NCBI GenBank assembly: GCA_019055375.1
Contig: JAHQIW010000940.1
Span: 62,001 to 126,000, forward strand
DNA length: 64,000 nucleotides
Direction of reading: 5' to 3'
From: Parelaphostrongylus tenuis
Lineage: Eukaryota; Nematoda; Chromadorea; Rhabditida; Metastrongylidae
Positions 22,976-35,560 of the stretch are shown here, in pieces (position 1 is the first letter of the stretch; the number at the start of each line of letters is the position of its first letter). The translations under genes were made by a program, and so were the position numbers. Under the pieces are notes generated by a model. That model saw only the letters and a list, made by a program, of their open reading frames with translations. It was not told the origin of the DNA and made no database searches.

Positions 22976-23982
22976 CTTCAGGCTACAGCCATATACGCCA
23001 CTTTTCGAGAAAACTTTTTTTGTCGTTGCTACAGAGGAATTCATGCTTTGGAGACGTGCATATTTTTCGCCGAAACAGAGCTCTTTCTTCAGACTATTAG
23101 TAATCATTCGATAGCGTAATCGCTTCTGATTCCAACGCTGTGTTTAAATTCTTTAAAGATCGTTTCTCTGCAACGTTGCACGAAAAATAAGATCGGTTCA
23201 CATGCGCAAGCAAGGTGGTCTCTGGGCAATTCACGGGCCGCTGGCCGAGGCAGCAATGGGGACTGCGCAATTATCGGTTGATTTCCGACCGGTCTTAAGC
23301 TAGTACGATTCTTTGTTATTCAAATAAAAAGTATTTCTCCGCTTCAAAGGAAAGCTCCAGATGAAGCATGTGACTCTGCTACAAAAGGCTTTAAATACGT
23401 TTACTTGTCATGAATGCGCTTAGAACAATCAATATCATTGTCACTTTCATGAAATTCGGGGCGCCAGAACGTCGTCCTTTGCTTCCACCTGTAACTCGGA
23501 AGCATTTAGATGCTACGAGCTTTTCTCTACACGCTGATGTGCTCGAAAATCGATCGATAATCGCGCAAACCCTATTGCTGCCTCAACCAGCGGCCGGCGA
23601 AGTTGCTCGCTCATGTAAATCAGTCTTATATTCTCTGTTGCGTTACAGAGAAATGCTCTTTACATGACATAAACACATTGTTGGATTCAGAAACGATTAC
23701 GCTGGCGAATGCTTACTCATAGTCCAAAGAAAAAGCTTTGTCCGGCGAGAATTATGCACGTCTAAAACGTAATTTTGTGCGGATTCTACAGCGTTGTAAA
23801 AGGGTCCTTTCAAAAACCGGCAGCATGGGGTTGTAGCCAGAATTGTAAGCTTTTCAACGGCTATAAGCACTCCTGTGAGCACTTTTTCTCCAGCGAATAG
23901 TCGGTTCTTTTGCCTTCTTATAATCACAAAAAAAAACCAGAAATATTAGAAATTCAAGACAGCACGAGCCCTTTATTAAACC

Positions 23983-24038
<56 letters not shown>

Positions 24039-24118
24039 GTATATATATATACATATATATAAACATGTATATATACATATATGTATATATATATATGTAT
24101 ATATATACATATGTATAT
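23983..24118. repeat. (AT)n microsatellite
   Basis: About 135 bp of nearly pure AT/TATATG. The open frames through it (runs of I-Y) are artefacts. Confidence 0.95.
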
Positions 24119-24599
24119 GCGTACAGTATAGTTAAGTGGTTATGTCGTAGTGAATTAGGAGCAAGGTGATAGACAAAGTCTGAGCCCCTTCCCACTCCAA
24201 CAATCTCACCCACTGAATGAGTGGACGCGTTATGCCGTCTACCTTCAAGATTACATGGAGAATCGACTTGGCAAGCATTCCACGGCATTCATGAAGAAGA
24301 CGAAATGCGCAAGCAGCGGCCAAATCAACAATTGAAGTCTTCAGAGGCCTTTGTGGAGTTGTGGTCTGGTATCCTCGAAATAAACTGTAATGGCTGGGCT
24401 CGTAAAATCAAAACTTATCTTTAATACTAATTGGAAAATGGAGCAGAGTTCCGCGAACTACTCTTTTGGGTTCCTAAGCAAGGATCGTAATTCTATTAAA
24501 TCATCATCAAACTGCTTCTGTGCACAGGTACTGGAGTTGCTTTGTTTTCTTAGATCGTTTGCAATCCAGTTGCCCTTTTATTCTGTGATGCGCTGCTTG

Positions 24600-25060
24600 T
24601 AGAATAAGGAGGTTTGCCACCCATGTAAGCCTCATAGTGTTCAGAGCAGATTAGAATGTGTCACAAATCATAGCTGTCTCGCGCTAAATGCCTGAGAAAA
24701 TCGGATGGGTTCATTTTTCGCCTGAATCTTTCTGTTGTGAAAAAATCTGATCTAATCATGGCATCTGAAAATGCTATAACTGATCAAATAGAAAGTATGT
24801 CGCAATTTTCGCCATAAGTCCTTGCACCGCCTCCGATAAGATACCGTGTCGAGCCAACCAGACACTTCTGAGAGAACCCGGAGGGAGCTTTCGTCGCCAT
24901 CAGCGAAAGTGTTGTTTCTGTCTCATCAATATAAGCAATACCACTCCACGAAACATGTGGTCTGATTGATCTCACGCGTCCCTGTGTCTACTAAGCCTTT
25001 CGATTGTCGGCTGGCGATCTCAGAGCTGTATCTCGTCGCGTACGAACAAGTTGAATCAGG
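24600..25060 (-). pseudogene. Degenerate coding-like block, unit 1 first copy
   Basis: Minus-strand frames read 'IRPHVSWSGIAYIDETETTL', 'LMATKAPSGFSQK', then in the next block 'MIRSDFFTTERF' and 'ICSEHYEAYMGGKPPYSTSS', interrupted by stops. The same peptides occur in unit 2 (49,899-50,340) and in worse shape in the second tandem copy (26,940-27,400). The shared coding-like texture suggests an old gene or transposon ORF that I cannot identify. Confidence 0.3.
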
Positions 25061-28000
25061 TTTGAACTTGTTCGTCATCGTTATCGTCATCGTTATTACT
25101 ATTGTCATCATTACCAATATGAGCACTCAGTCATAGCTCGTTAATCCAGTTGTTGCTCTTTTTTTAGTTGTTAAACTTTTGTTTTCTCATATTTTACTAT
25201 TTCTATACTTGATTTCAAAACGCTTCAACTTTAGGTATACGAAAACAATGATTCAGTCAAGTTTGTATAAGCCGCTATCCTTTCGTGCTGTAAGCATTTT
25301 TCTGGACTAGGTTTCAAACTTTGTAGTAAACATATATTCTCAATTGTTTTCTGAAATATCTTTTGCTGATCCTCTTTGACTTTTAGCTGCTAGAGAATTT
25401 TCGCATCGGCTTAACAAAACACTGGAAACGAAAGGTGCGATATATTAAAGATACCAGCCAAGAGCAATCGAGCGTGCAACACTGTCTGTTCAGTGATAAT
25501 TTCGCGTGACTTACGGTGTAAAATGTTTGTCGTCGCCGAAAGCCGACACTTCAGGCTACAGCCATATACGCCAGTTTTCTAAAAAAATTTTTTTTTGTCG
25601 TTGCTACGAAGGAATTCTTGCTTTGCAGACGTGCATATTTTTCATCAAACAGATCTCTTTCTTTGGACTATTAGTAGTCAATCGATAGCGTAATCGTTTC
25701 TGATTCCAAAGTTGTAATTAAATTCTGAAAACCGTTTCTTTGCAACGTTGCACGAAAAGTAAGATTGATTCACATGCGCGAGCAAGATGATCTCTGGCAA
25801 TTCACCGGCCGCTGGCCGAGGTAGCAGTGGGAGTTACACAATTATCGGTTGATTTTCGACCGGTCTCAACCTAGTACGAATCTTTCTTGGTCAATTAAAT
25901 AGTATTTCTCCGCTTTGAAAGGAGAACTCCAGATGAGGCATATGACTCTGCTACAAAAGGCTATAAGTACGTTTATCTTGTCATGAATACGCTTAAAACA
26001 ATCAATATTATGATCACTTACATGAAATTCGGGGCGCCAGAACGTCCTATTCGCTTCCAGCAAAGACTCGAAAACATTTAGATGCTACGAGCTTTTCTCT
26101 ACACGCTCATATGCTCAGGAATCGATCCATAATCTCGCAACCCCTATTGCTGCTTCAACCAGCGCCGGTGAACTTGCTCGCACATGTGAATCAACCTTAT
26201 TTTCTCTGCTGCGTTACAGAGAAACGCTCTTTACATGATATAAGCGCAGCATTAGATTGAGAAACGATTACGCTGGCGAATGCTTAGTAATAGTCCAAAG
26301 AAAATGCTCTGTACTGCGAGAAATATGCGCAACTAAAACATAATTTTGTGCGGATTCTACAGCGTTGTAAAAGGGTGCTTTCGAAAACCGGCAGCGTGGG
26401 GTTGTAGCCAGTATTATAAGCTTTTCAACAGCCACTAACACTCCTGTCAGCACTTTTTCTCCAGGAGGTTGGTTCTTCACTTGCCCCCTTATAATCACAA
26501 AAAACCCAGAAATCATTAGAAAATCGAGACAGCCCGAGCTTTTTACAAAACCTGTCTCACTCAGTGAATGAGTGGACGCGTTAGGTCGTCTGCCTTCAAG
26601 ACTACATGGAGAATCGACTTGGCAAACTTTCTACGGCATTCATGAAGAAGACGAAATGCGCAAGCAGAGCGGCCAAATCAACAATTGAAGTCTTCAGAGG
26701 CCTTTGTAAAGGGTTAAATACGAGGAAGCGATTTGGGTTCAAGAAGGTCTGGTACCCTCGAAATAAACTGTAATGATGGAGCTCGTAAAATGAAAACTTA
26801 TCTTTAATCCTGATTGGAAAATGGAGCAGAGCTCCACGAACTACTCTTTTCGGTTCCTACGCAAGATCGTGTTTACTATAAAATCATGATCAAACTGCTT
26901 CTGTGCACAGTTACTGGAGTGCTTTTGTTTCCTTAGATCGTTTGCCATCCAGGTACGCAATTATTCTGTGATGCGCTGCTTATAAAATAAGGAGGTTTGC
27001 CACCCTTGTAAGCCTCACAGTGTTAAGAGCAGATTAGAGTGTGTCACGAATTTTAAAGGTCTTGTGATAAATGCCTGAGAAGATCGGATAGGTTCATTTT
27101 TAGCCAGAATATTTCTATCATGAGGAAATCTGATCTAATCATGGCACCTCAAAATGGTATAAGTGATCAAATAGGAAGTATGTCGCAATTTTTATAACAA
27201 GTCCTTACATCGGCTCCGATAAGATACCGTGTCGAGCCAATCAGACACTTCTAAGAAAGCCCGGAGGGAGCTTTCGTCATCATCAGTGAATGTGTTGTTT
27301 CTGTCTCGTCAACATAAACAATGCCACTCCGCGAAACATGTGGTGCGATTGTTCTCACGCGTCCTCTGTCTACTAAGCTTTCGATTATCGGCTGGCGAAC
27401 TCAGAGCAGTGATCTCGTCTCGTGTGAACAAGTTGAATCGGATTTGAACTTGTTCGTCATCATTATCGTTATCAATATTACTATTGTTATCATTACCAAT
27501 ATAAGCATGCTCTTTTTTAATTTATAAACTTTTGTTTTCCTTATATTTCACTACTTTTATACTCAATTTCAAAACGCTTCAACTTTAGGTATACGAAAAT
27601 AATGAGTCAGTCAAGTTTGTATAAGCAGCTATCGTTTCGTGCTGTAAGCATTTTTCTGGACTACGTTTCAAACTTTGTAGTATTCATATATTCTCAATTG
27701 TTTTCTGAAGTATGTTTCGTTAACCCTGTTTGACTTTTAGCGGCTAGAGCATTTTCGCATCGTGTGGATCTGTCGAAAAAAATTACGGAGGATAAGGCAT
27801 GATCTGTAGTTGACTGTCTCTTTTTTACCCATACTACTGGTTTTGCACGCTCATTGAAGAAGAAAGAGTCGTGATTTGATAGCGGTTATAACATTTGGAG
27901 ATAGCTGTCTGTTACTTATTCCTTGCATATAATCATTTATAAGTCTTTTTACACCTGTGTTAGAATTTTTGACATGTCATTTTTTTACTGAAAAAAATTA

Positions 28001-28151
28001 ATGACACGGATAAGAAGTGTTTCCTCAAAGTTTTTGTTTACGCGAAAATGGCAGATCAGTTTTCTTTGTGCGTTCAAATTTGCGATTCTAATACTTGAAT
28101 ATTGATGAGCAAATAAAGAACTGACCACGCTCAAAAGAATCATTTTTCCAG

Positions 28152-28246
28152 GCAGCACTTCTCACGATGTTTCAAACTTCGCGGTGATGACTTGAATAAT
28201 CCGGTGAAAACCTGGCAACCTCTCGGCTTAGAAGATCAAAAGAAAG
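28152..28246 (+). pseudogene. Exon-like sequence, frameshifted in unit 1
   Basis: Acceptor 'catttttccag' and donor 'gttagtaaaatg' bracket 95 nt homologous to the open exon-like stretch at 51,148-51,242. Here an extra A after 'gtttc' shifts the frame into stops within about ten codons. No family recognised. Confidence 0.3.
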
Positions 28247-28704
28247 GTTAGTAAAATGAACTTTTCTTCTATGTCATGTAAATACTTTGATTTGATATCT
28301 ACTCATTGTTTTCCCGTGTAATGAAATAAATGAAACAGATGATGAACACGTTTTGAAGGCGTAAGTTGTGAATAAAAATCGAGATTTACCGAATACAGTT
28401 TGCTTTTTATAGGCTGTGAATGCGAATAAAAAAGGCAAAGCACTGTGTTGAGCACAACTCATGACGAGTGTTGGGAGTGCGAAATTGCAGGTTAATTTTT
28501 TTATCTTTTCTACAATACATCTCAATCGTTGAATACGAAGAACAGCGACTACTCTATAAGTTCATCAGTTTATGAGTAATTTACTAGGCACACAAACACC
28601 GGCATAAGATCTTCAGTTTATAAGCGGCTGTCGGAGCATGGAAATATCGGAATTTCTAAGTACTACTATCCTCTAATAACAAAGCCTATTTTACATAAGA
28701 CTAA

Positions 28705-28790
28705 AAATAGCAGAGATCGATGTAGCCGAGTGGATGTGTTTTCGTCACGGCATGTGTGAGGGCCAATCCTCACCCCCCCCCCCCCAACAC
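28705..28790 (+). repeat. tRNA-like head followed by a poly-C run
   Basis: 'gatgtagccgagtggatgtg' is an A-box-like tRNA(Ser/Leu)-type start, and 'gggccaatcctcacc' is a decayed B box, followed by about 14 C. The unit 2 copy at 52,767-52,845 reads 'gatatagccgagtggatgag'. Neither closes a cloverleaf. Confidence 0.5.
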
Positions 28791-28999
28791 TCTCCGATAA
28801 TCAACAACGAACGCGACATCCAAGCTATCCTTGAATTTGCAAGAGCACCTACTCAGCCATTGATCTACGAGATTCAAGAAGGAGGCACCGATATCCGGAT
28901 ATCAAACAAAATACGATATCCCGAAAAGGCCTCACAGGCCGGAAAATGGCTGCGGACTATGGCTTTTGCTACTGCGGACTCTGCTGGCCCTTCTTGAGA

Positions 29000-29565
29000 A
29001 GTTGACGTCGATTCTGACTGTAGTGGAGTGGTTTGACGTGATCATTTTCTTATCCGTACTAAATACCTTCGACAAACGAGCATGAGCTGATAAACGAATC
29101 ATTGGTGAACTTTTGAAGGCAGTTTTTCTTTCATTTTTTTTGTCCAGGAAGTGAGCACGAGTGATCTTGTAACTTCTCAGCTTCAGCTTACGTTTGACAA
29201 TGTTTCGAACGCTCCACTAGTTTATCCTAGCTTTTTGAGCCGTTTTGTGCAGCGAACGTTCCGGAATTCGTTGAACTTTAAAGCGAATTTTCTGAATGTT
29301 TCCCAGTAGACGAGGTGGTTGAACGACCTTTTCGAAGACAATCCTCAATTCTTTCAGTTCTCCTTGATCATCTTTGAAGCTTTTTCAAATCTTCAATTCT
29401 CTTTGAAACGTTTTCACGGCTATGTATACAAGTGTTGGCTTGAAACCAGTCGATTTTAGCATTGTCGGCCGTTTTCATTACCATCTTGTTCATTTCAATT
29501 CCTGCGATACGTTCATATTTACGATCTATAGCTTTAGTACTACTGAAAAATAGACAAATAATCAA
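29000..29565 (-). pseudogene. Tc1/mariner transposase remnant (N-terminal HTH part)
   Basis: Minus-strand reading gives 'KYERIAGIEMNKMVMKTADN' (first helix-turn-helix region), 'RIEDLKKL', then in shifted frames 'RSTTSSTGKHSENS' and 'KRKLKLRSYKITRAHFL' (second HTH and linker), ending near 'RRQLLKKGQQ'. It resembles the element in the inverted arms (41,470-42,190). Counterpart in unit 2 at 53,030-53,615. Confidence 0.6.
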
Positions 29566-30174
29566 AGCAGATTCTAGGCCGAAATAACAAATAACTTAAC
29601 AGAATAATTAAAATGAATGAAAAGTATTATATCAATGCTAAAGTTAGCAAACAAATTAAGGAAAAATTAGCAAAAAAACCTGCAAAATTTCTTGCAGTAC
29701 AGCGCACTATTGGTTGTTCTAGAGCAACGAACAGATTAAACTCAATCTGTTCTTGCGATATCCCGTTGAAAGATACATTCATGACGGAATGCTATCTCGC
29801 GATACGTCAATAATGCATTCTTCTCAGCCGCTCTATAATGTAAAACACTGGAAGTAATGGTTACTCGGAGTACGGGAACCATTATATGATATCATTATTG
29901 TGTGGATTTTTTTCTTTTATATTCGTAGAACTTTCTGAGTGTTTCTCTAGAATATCACTGAGTTTCCTCATTCACAGACAATCGCTTCTGTAGAAACAGC
30001 GATTTTGGTGTGAGTGAGGGAATCTTCCAATTATACCACGGTGGAAATGTTGACTTACTCAGCTCCGGAGACCGTGCTAGAATGTGGAATCCGTTGCAGG
30101 CCCTACTTCGATGCATAAAAACATGTGCAAGTCACGTGATGCCGCAAAGCATCGATCGATTGCAATGAAGATGT

Positions 30175-31330
30175 AGCACAGTATGAGGGATTCCTGTCAG
30201 GGCTACCTGGTCGGCTACTGTGTAGTACGCATTTTCAAGCGGCGCTTGAAAGCCCGTTACAGCGCGCTTCATTACAATTGTTTTTCAGATTTGAATTTTT
30301 CAATTTTTTGTCGTATTTTTTCGCCTACATCTTTACAATGTCTCCTATCACTTTTCATCTCGTGTCTTAATCATCAATCATCTCTCTCTATCCTTCACTC
30401 TGTAAGAGTAGTGGTAGTCATTTAAGTCAACCAATTGTTGATAAATGATACATGAAGAACAAAAACTGTATAGTCGTGATTGATCATTAGCCGCTTCGGT
30501 GAATCATGATTTGAACCTGAAAAACTCAATAAACGATGGGAAACGTTATTGTCATTGTATATGGTGGCTCACCGTGGCAACATAGTCGACCTTTTTGATA
30601 TCCTTGCCGCCACATCGCCGTCCCGCGCCTTTTCTCACACAGGATATAGGCTCCACTCTATGGTATAATATAATATAATGGAACTCCGCCAGCACCAGAC
30701 CATTTGTTCTCCAAAGCTTATCTAGATGGCTGCCACCGTCAGCGCGCCTACGCGGCCTCCATCGCCGCCGCCACCATCAGCGAATGATCGCTCCTTTACA
30801 CCACGTTATAAAATAAGTTGTTATCGAACAAGCCATTAGAACGATTAGATAACATAGGCAATTTTGCCTTCTGATTTATTTCATTTCAGATACTGCTTGC
30901 AATATGAGGCAGGCATTATCATTGCATTGCGGTAGGCATTATCAAACAACACTTGGTACCGTCCGCTACAGCGCGCTTCATCATCAGATGTTTTCCAGAG
31001 GTGATTCTCAAATTTCTCTAGTATTTCTTCACTTACGTCTTTACAACATCACCTTCTATCATTTTTCGTCTCACATCTCAGCTCAGTCATCTCTTTTCCA
31101 TTCTAAACTGTGTTAGAGCAGTGCTAGCCATTCTAGTCACTCAATTGTTTGTTAGATGATACCTAAATGAGCAATTCTGTTTAGTTGTGACTGTTTATTA
31201 ATCGTTGCAGTGAATTATGAATCACGTCTAAGATACTCATCAAATAATGAAAACGTTATAGTCATTGTACATGGTGGCCCAACATGTCGACAAAGTTGAC
31301 CTTTTGTCTATATACTCGCTAGCACGTGGC
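30175..31330 (+). repeat. Two tandem 0.4-0.5 kb repeats (period about 720 bp), unit 1
   Basis: 30,175-30,640 and 30,895-31,330 share landmarks: 'tacagcgcgcttcat', 'gtatttcttcacttacgtct' type, 'gtgaatcatgatt'/'gtgaattatgaat', 'aacgttattgtcattgtata' and 'gtcgacctttt'. Both copies also exist in unit 2 (53,735-54,895), so this tandem repeat is older than the block duplication. Non-coding as far as I can tell. Confidence 0.65.
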
Positions 31331-31642
31331 TGCCCATGGACCCAACACTCTGCGTGTCTAACTGGCAGGGTTGAACGGTCTGCTCCACCTCCCTGCACCA
31401 TAAGAGCGACTCTTTGAGAGCCAAGAACACTAATGAAATCGCCGAGATTTGAGCTATCTAAAGGCTGCTAGTTTAGTGAAGTACCTAGTTGTCTAACGAA
31501 AAAGTCCCTTGAATAGTTGGGTATGAAATCACAAGTGACACTCTCCCCAGAGTGTGAATTATTATTCTATGTCATGTCGTTAGTATCAGACTTCTCATAA
31601 TTTCCTTCGTTTTATGTATTATTCCATAGTATCCATTGTAAA

Positions 31643-31833
31643 TTACTTGAGCTAATTGATAGACTGTTCCTGCCTTTTAAAACTCTACTCTGTGCTCTTT
31701 AAGATGGGAAATCAACGAGGAGAGTTCGAAAATCCATCCACAACACGTGTTCGAACATCGTTCACACAATGGAGGAAAATTAGGACTTTGGATTGATCCT
31801 ACAAATACGGATCGCTACTATTTTGTTGACGAG
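31643..31833 (+). pseudogene. mRNA-capping enzyme, 5' exon of the RNA triphosphatase domain (broken)
   Basis: One frame gives 'LELIDRLFLPFKTLLCAL' then a TAA (31,700-31,702). A second frame gives 'KIHPQHVFEHRSHNGGK' and 'LGLWIDPTNTDRYYFVDE', followed at once by a donor (gtatgc at 31,834). This order, PFKT-L, then HP..VF.H, then GLWIDLTNTDRYYF, is the N-terminal region of metazoan capping enzymes, closest in my memory to the nematode protein. That domain removes the gamma phosphate from nascent mRNA 5' ends in the nucleus. The HCxxGxNR catalytic exon was not found downstream. A one-base loss near 31,708 plus the stop make it a pseudogene. Confidence 0.7.
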
Positions 31834-32090
31834 GTATGCATTGTATTGAGACTTATATTTTCTGTTAATAATTCGTGTTTTCCAAGTAAACGGTATTGAT
31901 CCGTTTATTGACACCCATTTCTCACTCTTTTGAGGACAAGGCCTTCTTCGCCTTTCATTCAGTGATCTAGTAGCCATTCGATAGTTTCATATCTCGACGA
32001 TTTCGGCAGTACCCTTGATTTCCAAAAAGGACCTTCTCAGTGCGCTATAGCAATAGAAATACGATAATGTTTTGCCTTTCGGCGGGCATA

Positions 32091-32231
32091 ATGGCGCGTC
32101 TTTTGAAAGACGCTGCGCGCAACGATCTCAGAGCCGTTTCGAAAGAACACGTACTTTTTCCCCATTTTGGGATTGATTGTAGATTCTTCGTATCAGAAAT
32201 GTTGAAGGAACTAGGCTTAGCCGTTCTATAG
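32091..32231 (+). CDS. Small ORF kept open in both units (46 aa), unknown
   Basis: It starts 'MARLLKDAARNDLRAV', continues 'LFPHFGIDCRFFV' and ends 'MLKELGLAVL'. The unit 2 copy (55,646-55,792) is open over the same frame with no indel, adding two residues. Of about five differences four change the amino acid, so selection is not evident. No recognised family; it could be chance or part of an old exon. Confidence 0.25.
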   Translation: MARLLKDAARNDLRAVSKEHVLFPHFGIDCRFFVSEMLKELGLAVL

Positions 32232-33419
32232 GCTTAGATTTTCACTTTCATTTTATCTTGTCAAATAAACTCACCATTAAGTTTAGGCAATAACTTAAGC
32301 CTGGAAGTGGGAATTGTAATATTCTCTTTGCTCCTTCAGTTCTCTGTGAAGACCTTTCCAAAAGCCATCTTTTGCTTCGATTATTATCAAAAATTTGTGC
32401 AAGCTTATTAGTGCATAAGTCTATTGAATTATCCTCCGGGAGTAGTTGGACAAAAAGTGAGCGTCGAGTGTGAAAGGTGAACCTATTTGCGCTACTACTG
32501 CACACTTACGAGGTATCTCCAGAACCCAAGAGTATTATTGATGATCGTCGAGAGTTAAGCTTATAAATAATTGCTAAAACCCTGAGGAAAATGCGATAAA
32601 GGTGTTGTCATTGAGGATGTTAAATAATGGGCCACGGCAACGGAACTATGCCAGATAAACTCGGGCTTTTAACTTAAAACACATCGTGCGAATCATGGTC
32701 TATCTCACTCCTCTCTGCCATCGGCACAATAACACCCAACGAACAGTCAGCCGTGAAGATTGCTGTCTTGATCCCTACCGTGGCGCTTTACCGTAGTTTT
32801 TCATTGTTATCGTTGCGACGTCGATTGCTATTCAAGACTACTTTGCAACGTGATTATTATTATAGCAGAAAAAACTCTCAGTTGCTTAAATTTCACCTTT
32901 TTTTGATATAAGACGTGAATCCACGGCATGACAACTCATATCCCTTTTTTCGCTCTGAATGGCAATACTGTAGTTTTCTAATGCAGTTCAGTTTGCTATA
33001 AGTATCATGACTTCGAAAATTTTCTGTATACCTAGCGATAATTCGTAGTTGCTGGTTGTAATCAACAAATATCTCATAAGTATTCACTGTATTACTATTG
33101 CACTGAATGTATATTGTTGTAATAGTTCAATTGTTTCATTGTTGTTATTTACCTATGTTATGTTATATGTAAATATACTATGTTATTATAAGTTACAGAT
33201 TGTTAACTCAATGTTGTAAGTCGCAAACTGCTCAATAAGTGGTGATAATAAATTATAGACATCGATCGCTTGTGTCACGGTGTTACTATATGAGATATGG
33301 TGTGCCAGTGATTCGAGCATATTGTAGCGAAAAACAAAATGGGATTTAATCGTCGTTGCCGACGTGTTAAACGAAGATTAATTCTTAAGCTATTCTTTTT
33401 TTTTGTCAGTTTATTTTAT

Positions 33420-33690
33420 TATATTCCACCGGAGCTAGTGTGTAAAATGTTCGTCGTCGCCTACTCTTAGTACAGGGGACTGAGTGTCTCTAGGGGAGTG
33501 GCTAAAGACGAAAGGTAACTGCCCGACTTACGAGACCGTCAAATCGAAATATGTGTGTCGGGCTCTATAAGTCAGCCCTATATAGCAGACCACATGACAT
33601 GTGTGGCTCAAAAAATGATTATCTGGCATATTGGAATTTGAGCTGTGATCTTAAAAAAAAAAAACACTCGAAAGGAAAGGTGTGTTTCAG
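33420..33690 (+). repeat. Dispersed repeat, family T
   Basis: 'gtgtaaaatgttcgtcgtcg', 'cctactcttagta', 'gtgtgtcgggctctataagt', 'cagaccacatgacatg', 'gattatctggcatattggaa'. Counterpart at 56,985-57,240. Non-coding. Confidence 0.65.
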
Positions 33691-35029
33691 ATAGTTCAAA
33701 GTTTAAAGAAAAGAGCGAACTGTCATTAATTAAAACCAGACTCATATTGACACAGAAGAGAAACGTTTGCTTTGAAGAAGATTGGTTTTCTTTGAAGAAG
33801 ATTGGCCTAGTGCTCGCATATAATAAAATTTTATCGCTTCTGTGATATCGAAAGTGTGAGGCTGTCAATTACAAGTAAGTGTAATTTATTAATCCTTGAG
33901 ACACACAAGAATAATCAGAGTCAGGCTCGAGCTCAGCAAATAAGCATTCAAGTTATATGAAGATAAGATGGTCGACTCTTAGAACATGATAATTCGAGTA
34001 TTTGAAGACAGTGGCATTCAACTCCAGCGCTGTACCATGTCCTCTAGGAAAGCTTTGCATAGTAGCACGATACTGTAGGCATTCATCGTCAGAAACAGTA
34101 GATGATATTTTTCAAACTGAAATCACAGTTGGTCACTCAAAACTCTGGCTGAACCATGCTACATCACTGATAGTCTCATAAATTCAAGTGATAGAAATGC
34201 GCTGATGGTTTTTTTTTTAATCTCCCTCTTCCGTATCCGATTTGCTCTGTATGCTATGGCTCTGTCTTGAGGAAAATAAAAAACTTCTCGCTTCCTAATC
34301 GTTACAGATAGTGGTCTTAGTGTAAAATTGACTGCAGAGTGCTTGTACGAATCTGCCTAACAAAAGATCTATTATTTTATTTATTCATTTATCTACATGG
34401 CAAATCATCATAATTTTTTTACTGTGTTCATTGTGCGGATATCAGTACTTCTAGCATTTGATCCGTTTATCGCCTTTTTCTAGAATGATGTATAATACTG
34501 CTCGAGCATGCCTCCTTGAAATCTCAAAGATAGCCTTGCTGTGGCGTTCTTGCTGATTGTCGGAGAGTGTTGGGGAAGGGGGAACTGGGTTTCATGCGCG
34601 CCCCGACGAGCCTCACAACCATTCGGCCATGGCGCCCCTAACAAAAGATTTACCGGTAAAAATTTGTTATTCGCTAGGAAATGGGTGAAACTAGGTGGAA
34701 GTGCCAAGCAGAGTCATTTGTTCTGATACAGCACACTTTAGACGAATGCATGAATATTTTTGTTGACTGATCCATCGCAGACAAAACACGCAGCCCACAG
34801 CTCTTGGATCTGCACGCATCTCACTATCACTGAAGATATGCCTTTGCTTTCTACTCGCACACTCTATTAAAAACGCTCTATTTGTCGCGCTGCCACGATG
34901 TAAAAAGATGAATGTCTTGGCGCCAATCAATTCGTTATAAGCAGAACATGCATTTCATCCAAGTCATACAAAACAGATGGACTGGGCTTGTACAGTAGCT
35001 CCACCAAAATACTAAGTCAACGATAATTG

Positions 35030-35560
35030 CGATCGCAGACGTAATGGATGAAGCGAATCTCTGTCGACTGCTGATCGTCGAGTGAGTCGCGTAGCCGCCA
35101 TCAGCACCATTTTTGTGAATTGCGTGTGAGAATATCCCAGTGTTTTCTAATTGTTTTACGGTTTCGCTACCCCTTATATCTTCCCACTAGGTCTTTTGTG
35201 AAGATATCAGAGCACTGGATCGTTGTTGCGCCTTTGACAAAACGAGAAGTGATATTATCAACGGCTCTTTCCATCGATAATCCTCAAAAAGCAATGTGGT
35301 TTGCTTCAGTCCATCTTCGATAGTCTGGCTTGCAGTATTGTGCTTTGATGTTCGCTCATTAACTTAGCGAAGTTCTATAACGAAGTGATTCTTCGCCTCG
35401 CTTAGACAGCGCTCAAGGTTCAGACATGATTTATGGAAAAAGTCTTTGAGTTAAAAATGTGGGCTGAAGTGGAGCATTCTTCGTCTTTTTCAACACGTTC
35501 CCAATGCCCTCAAACGCTCCCAGCTGCTCGCTTCTTCCTGCTCACGTCTGTAGTGGAGAC
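35030..35560 (-). pseudogene. RTE-clade retrotransposon 3' fragment, unit 1
   Basis: Minus-strand frames give 'NIINVSTTDVSRKKRAA' (the block equivalent to M-N-DLAPELSRRKRAAW), 'NVLKKTKNAPLQ'-like sequence, then 'SDIFTKDL'-type and 'TRLTRRSAVDRD' ends. Heavily broken. Homologous to 2,980-3,760 and 58,470-59,060. Confidence 0.55.

Larger units (their letters stand above)
22836..27765 (+). repeat. 2.5 kb tandem duplication inside unit 1
   Basis: 22,836-25,396 is repeated as 25,407-27,765 in the same orientation. The junction near 25,396-25,407 joins 'gagaattttcgcatcg' directly to 'gcttaacaaaacactggaaa'. Unit 2 has the segment once (48,170-50,760) and continues from 'ttttcgcatcg' into the single-copy flank. 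A long (AT)n run at 23,983-24,118 is present only in the first copy. Confidence 0.8.

Noticed and set aside
23854..24288. 144-codon minus-strand ORF with I-Y repeats
   Set aside because: It is a translation of the (AT)n microsatellite.
28560..28585. 'ttcatcagtttatgagtaa' (also at 51,560), a partial hammerhead-like string
   Set aside because: No GAAA box or stem II partner lies within range. It is a short coincidental palindrome.
28734..28997. 87-codon ORF across the poly-C run
   Set aside because: It overlaps the tRNA-like head and the antisense of a mariner remnant, and the C run makes the frame arbitrary.
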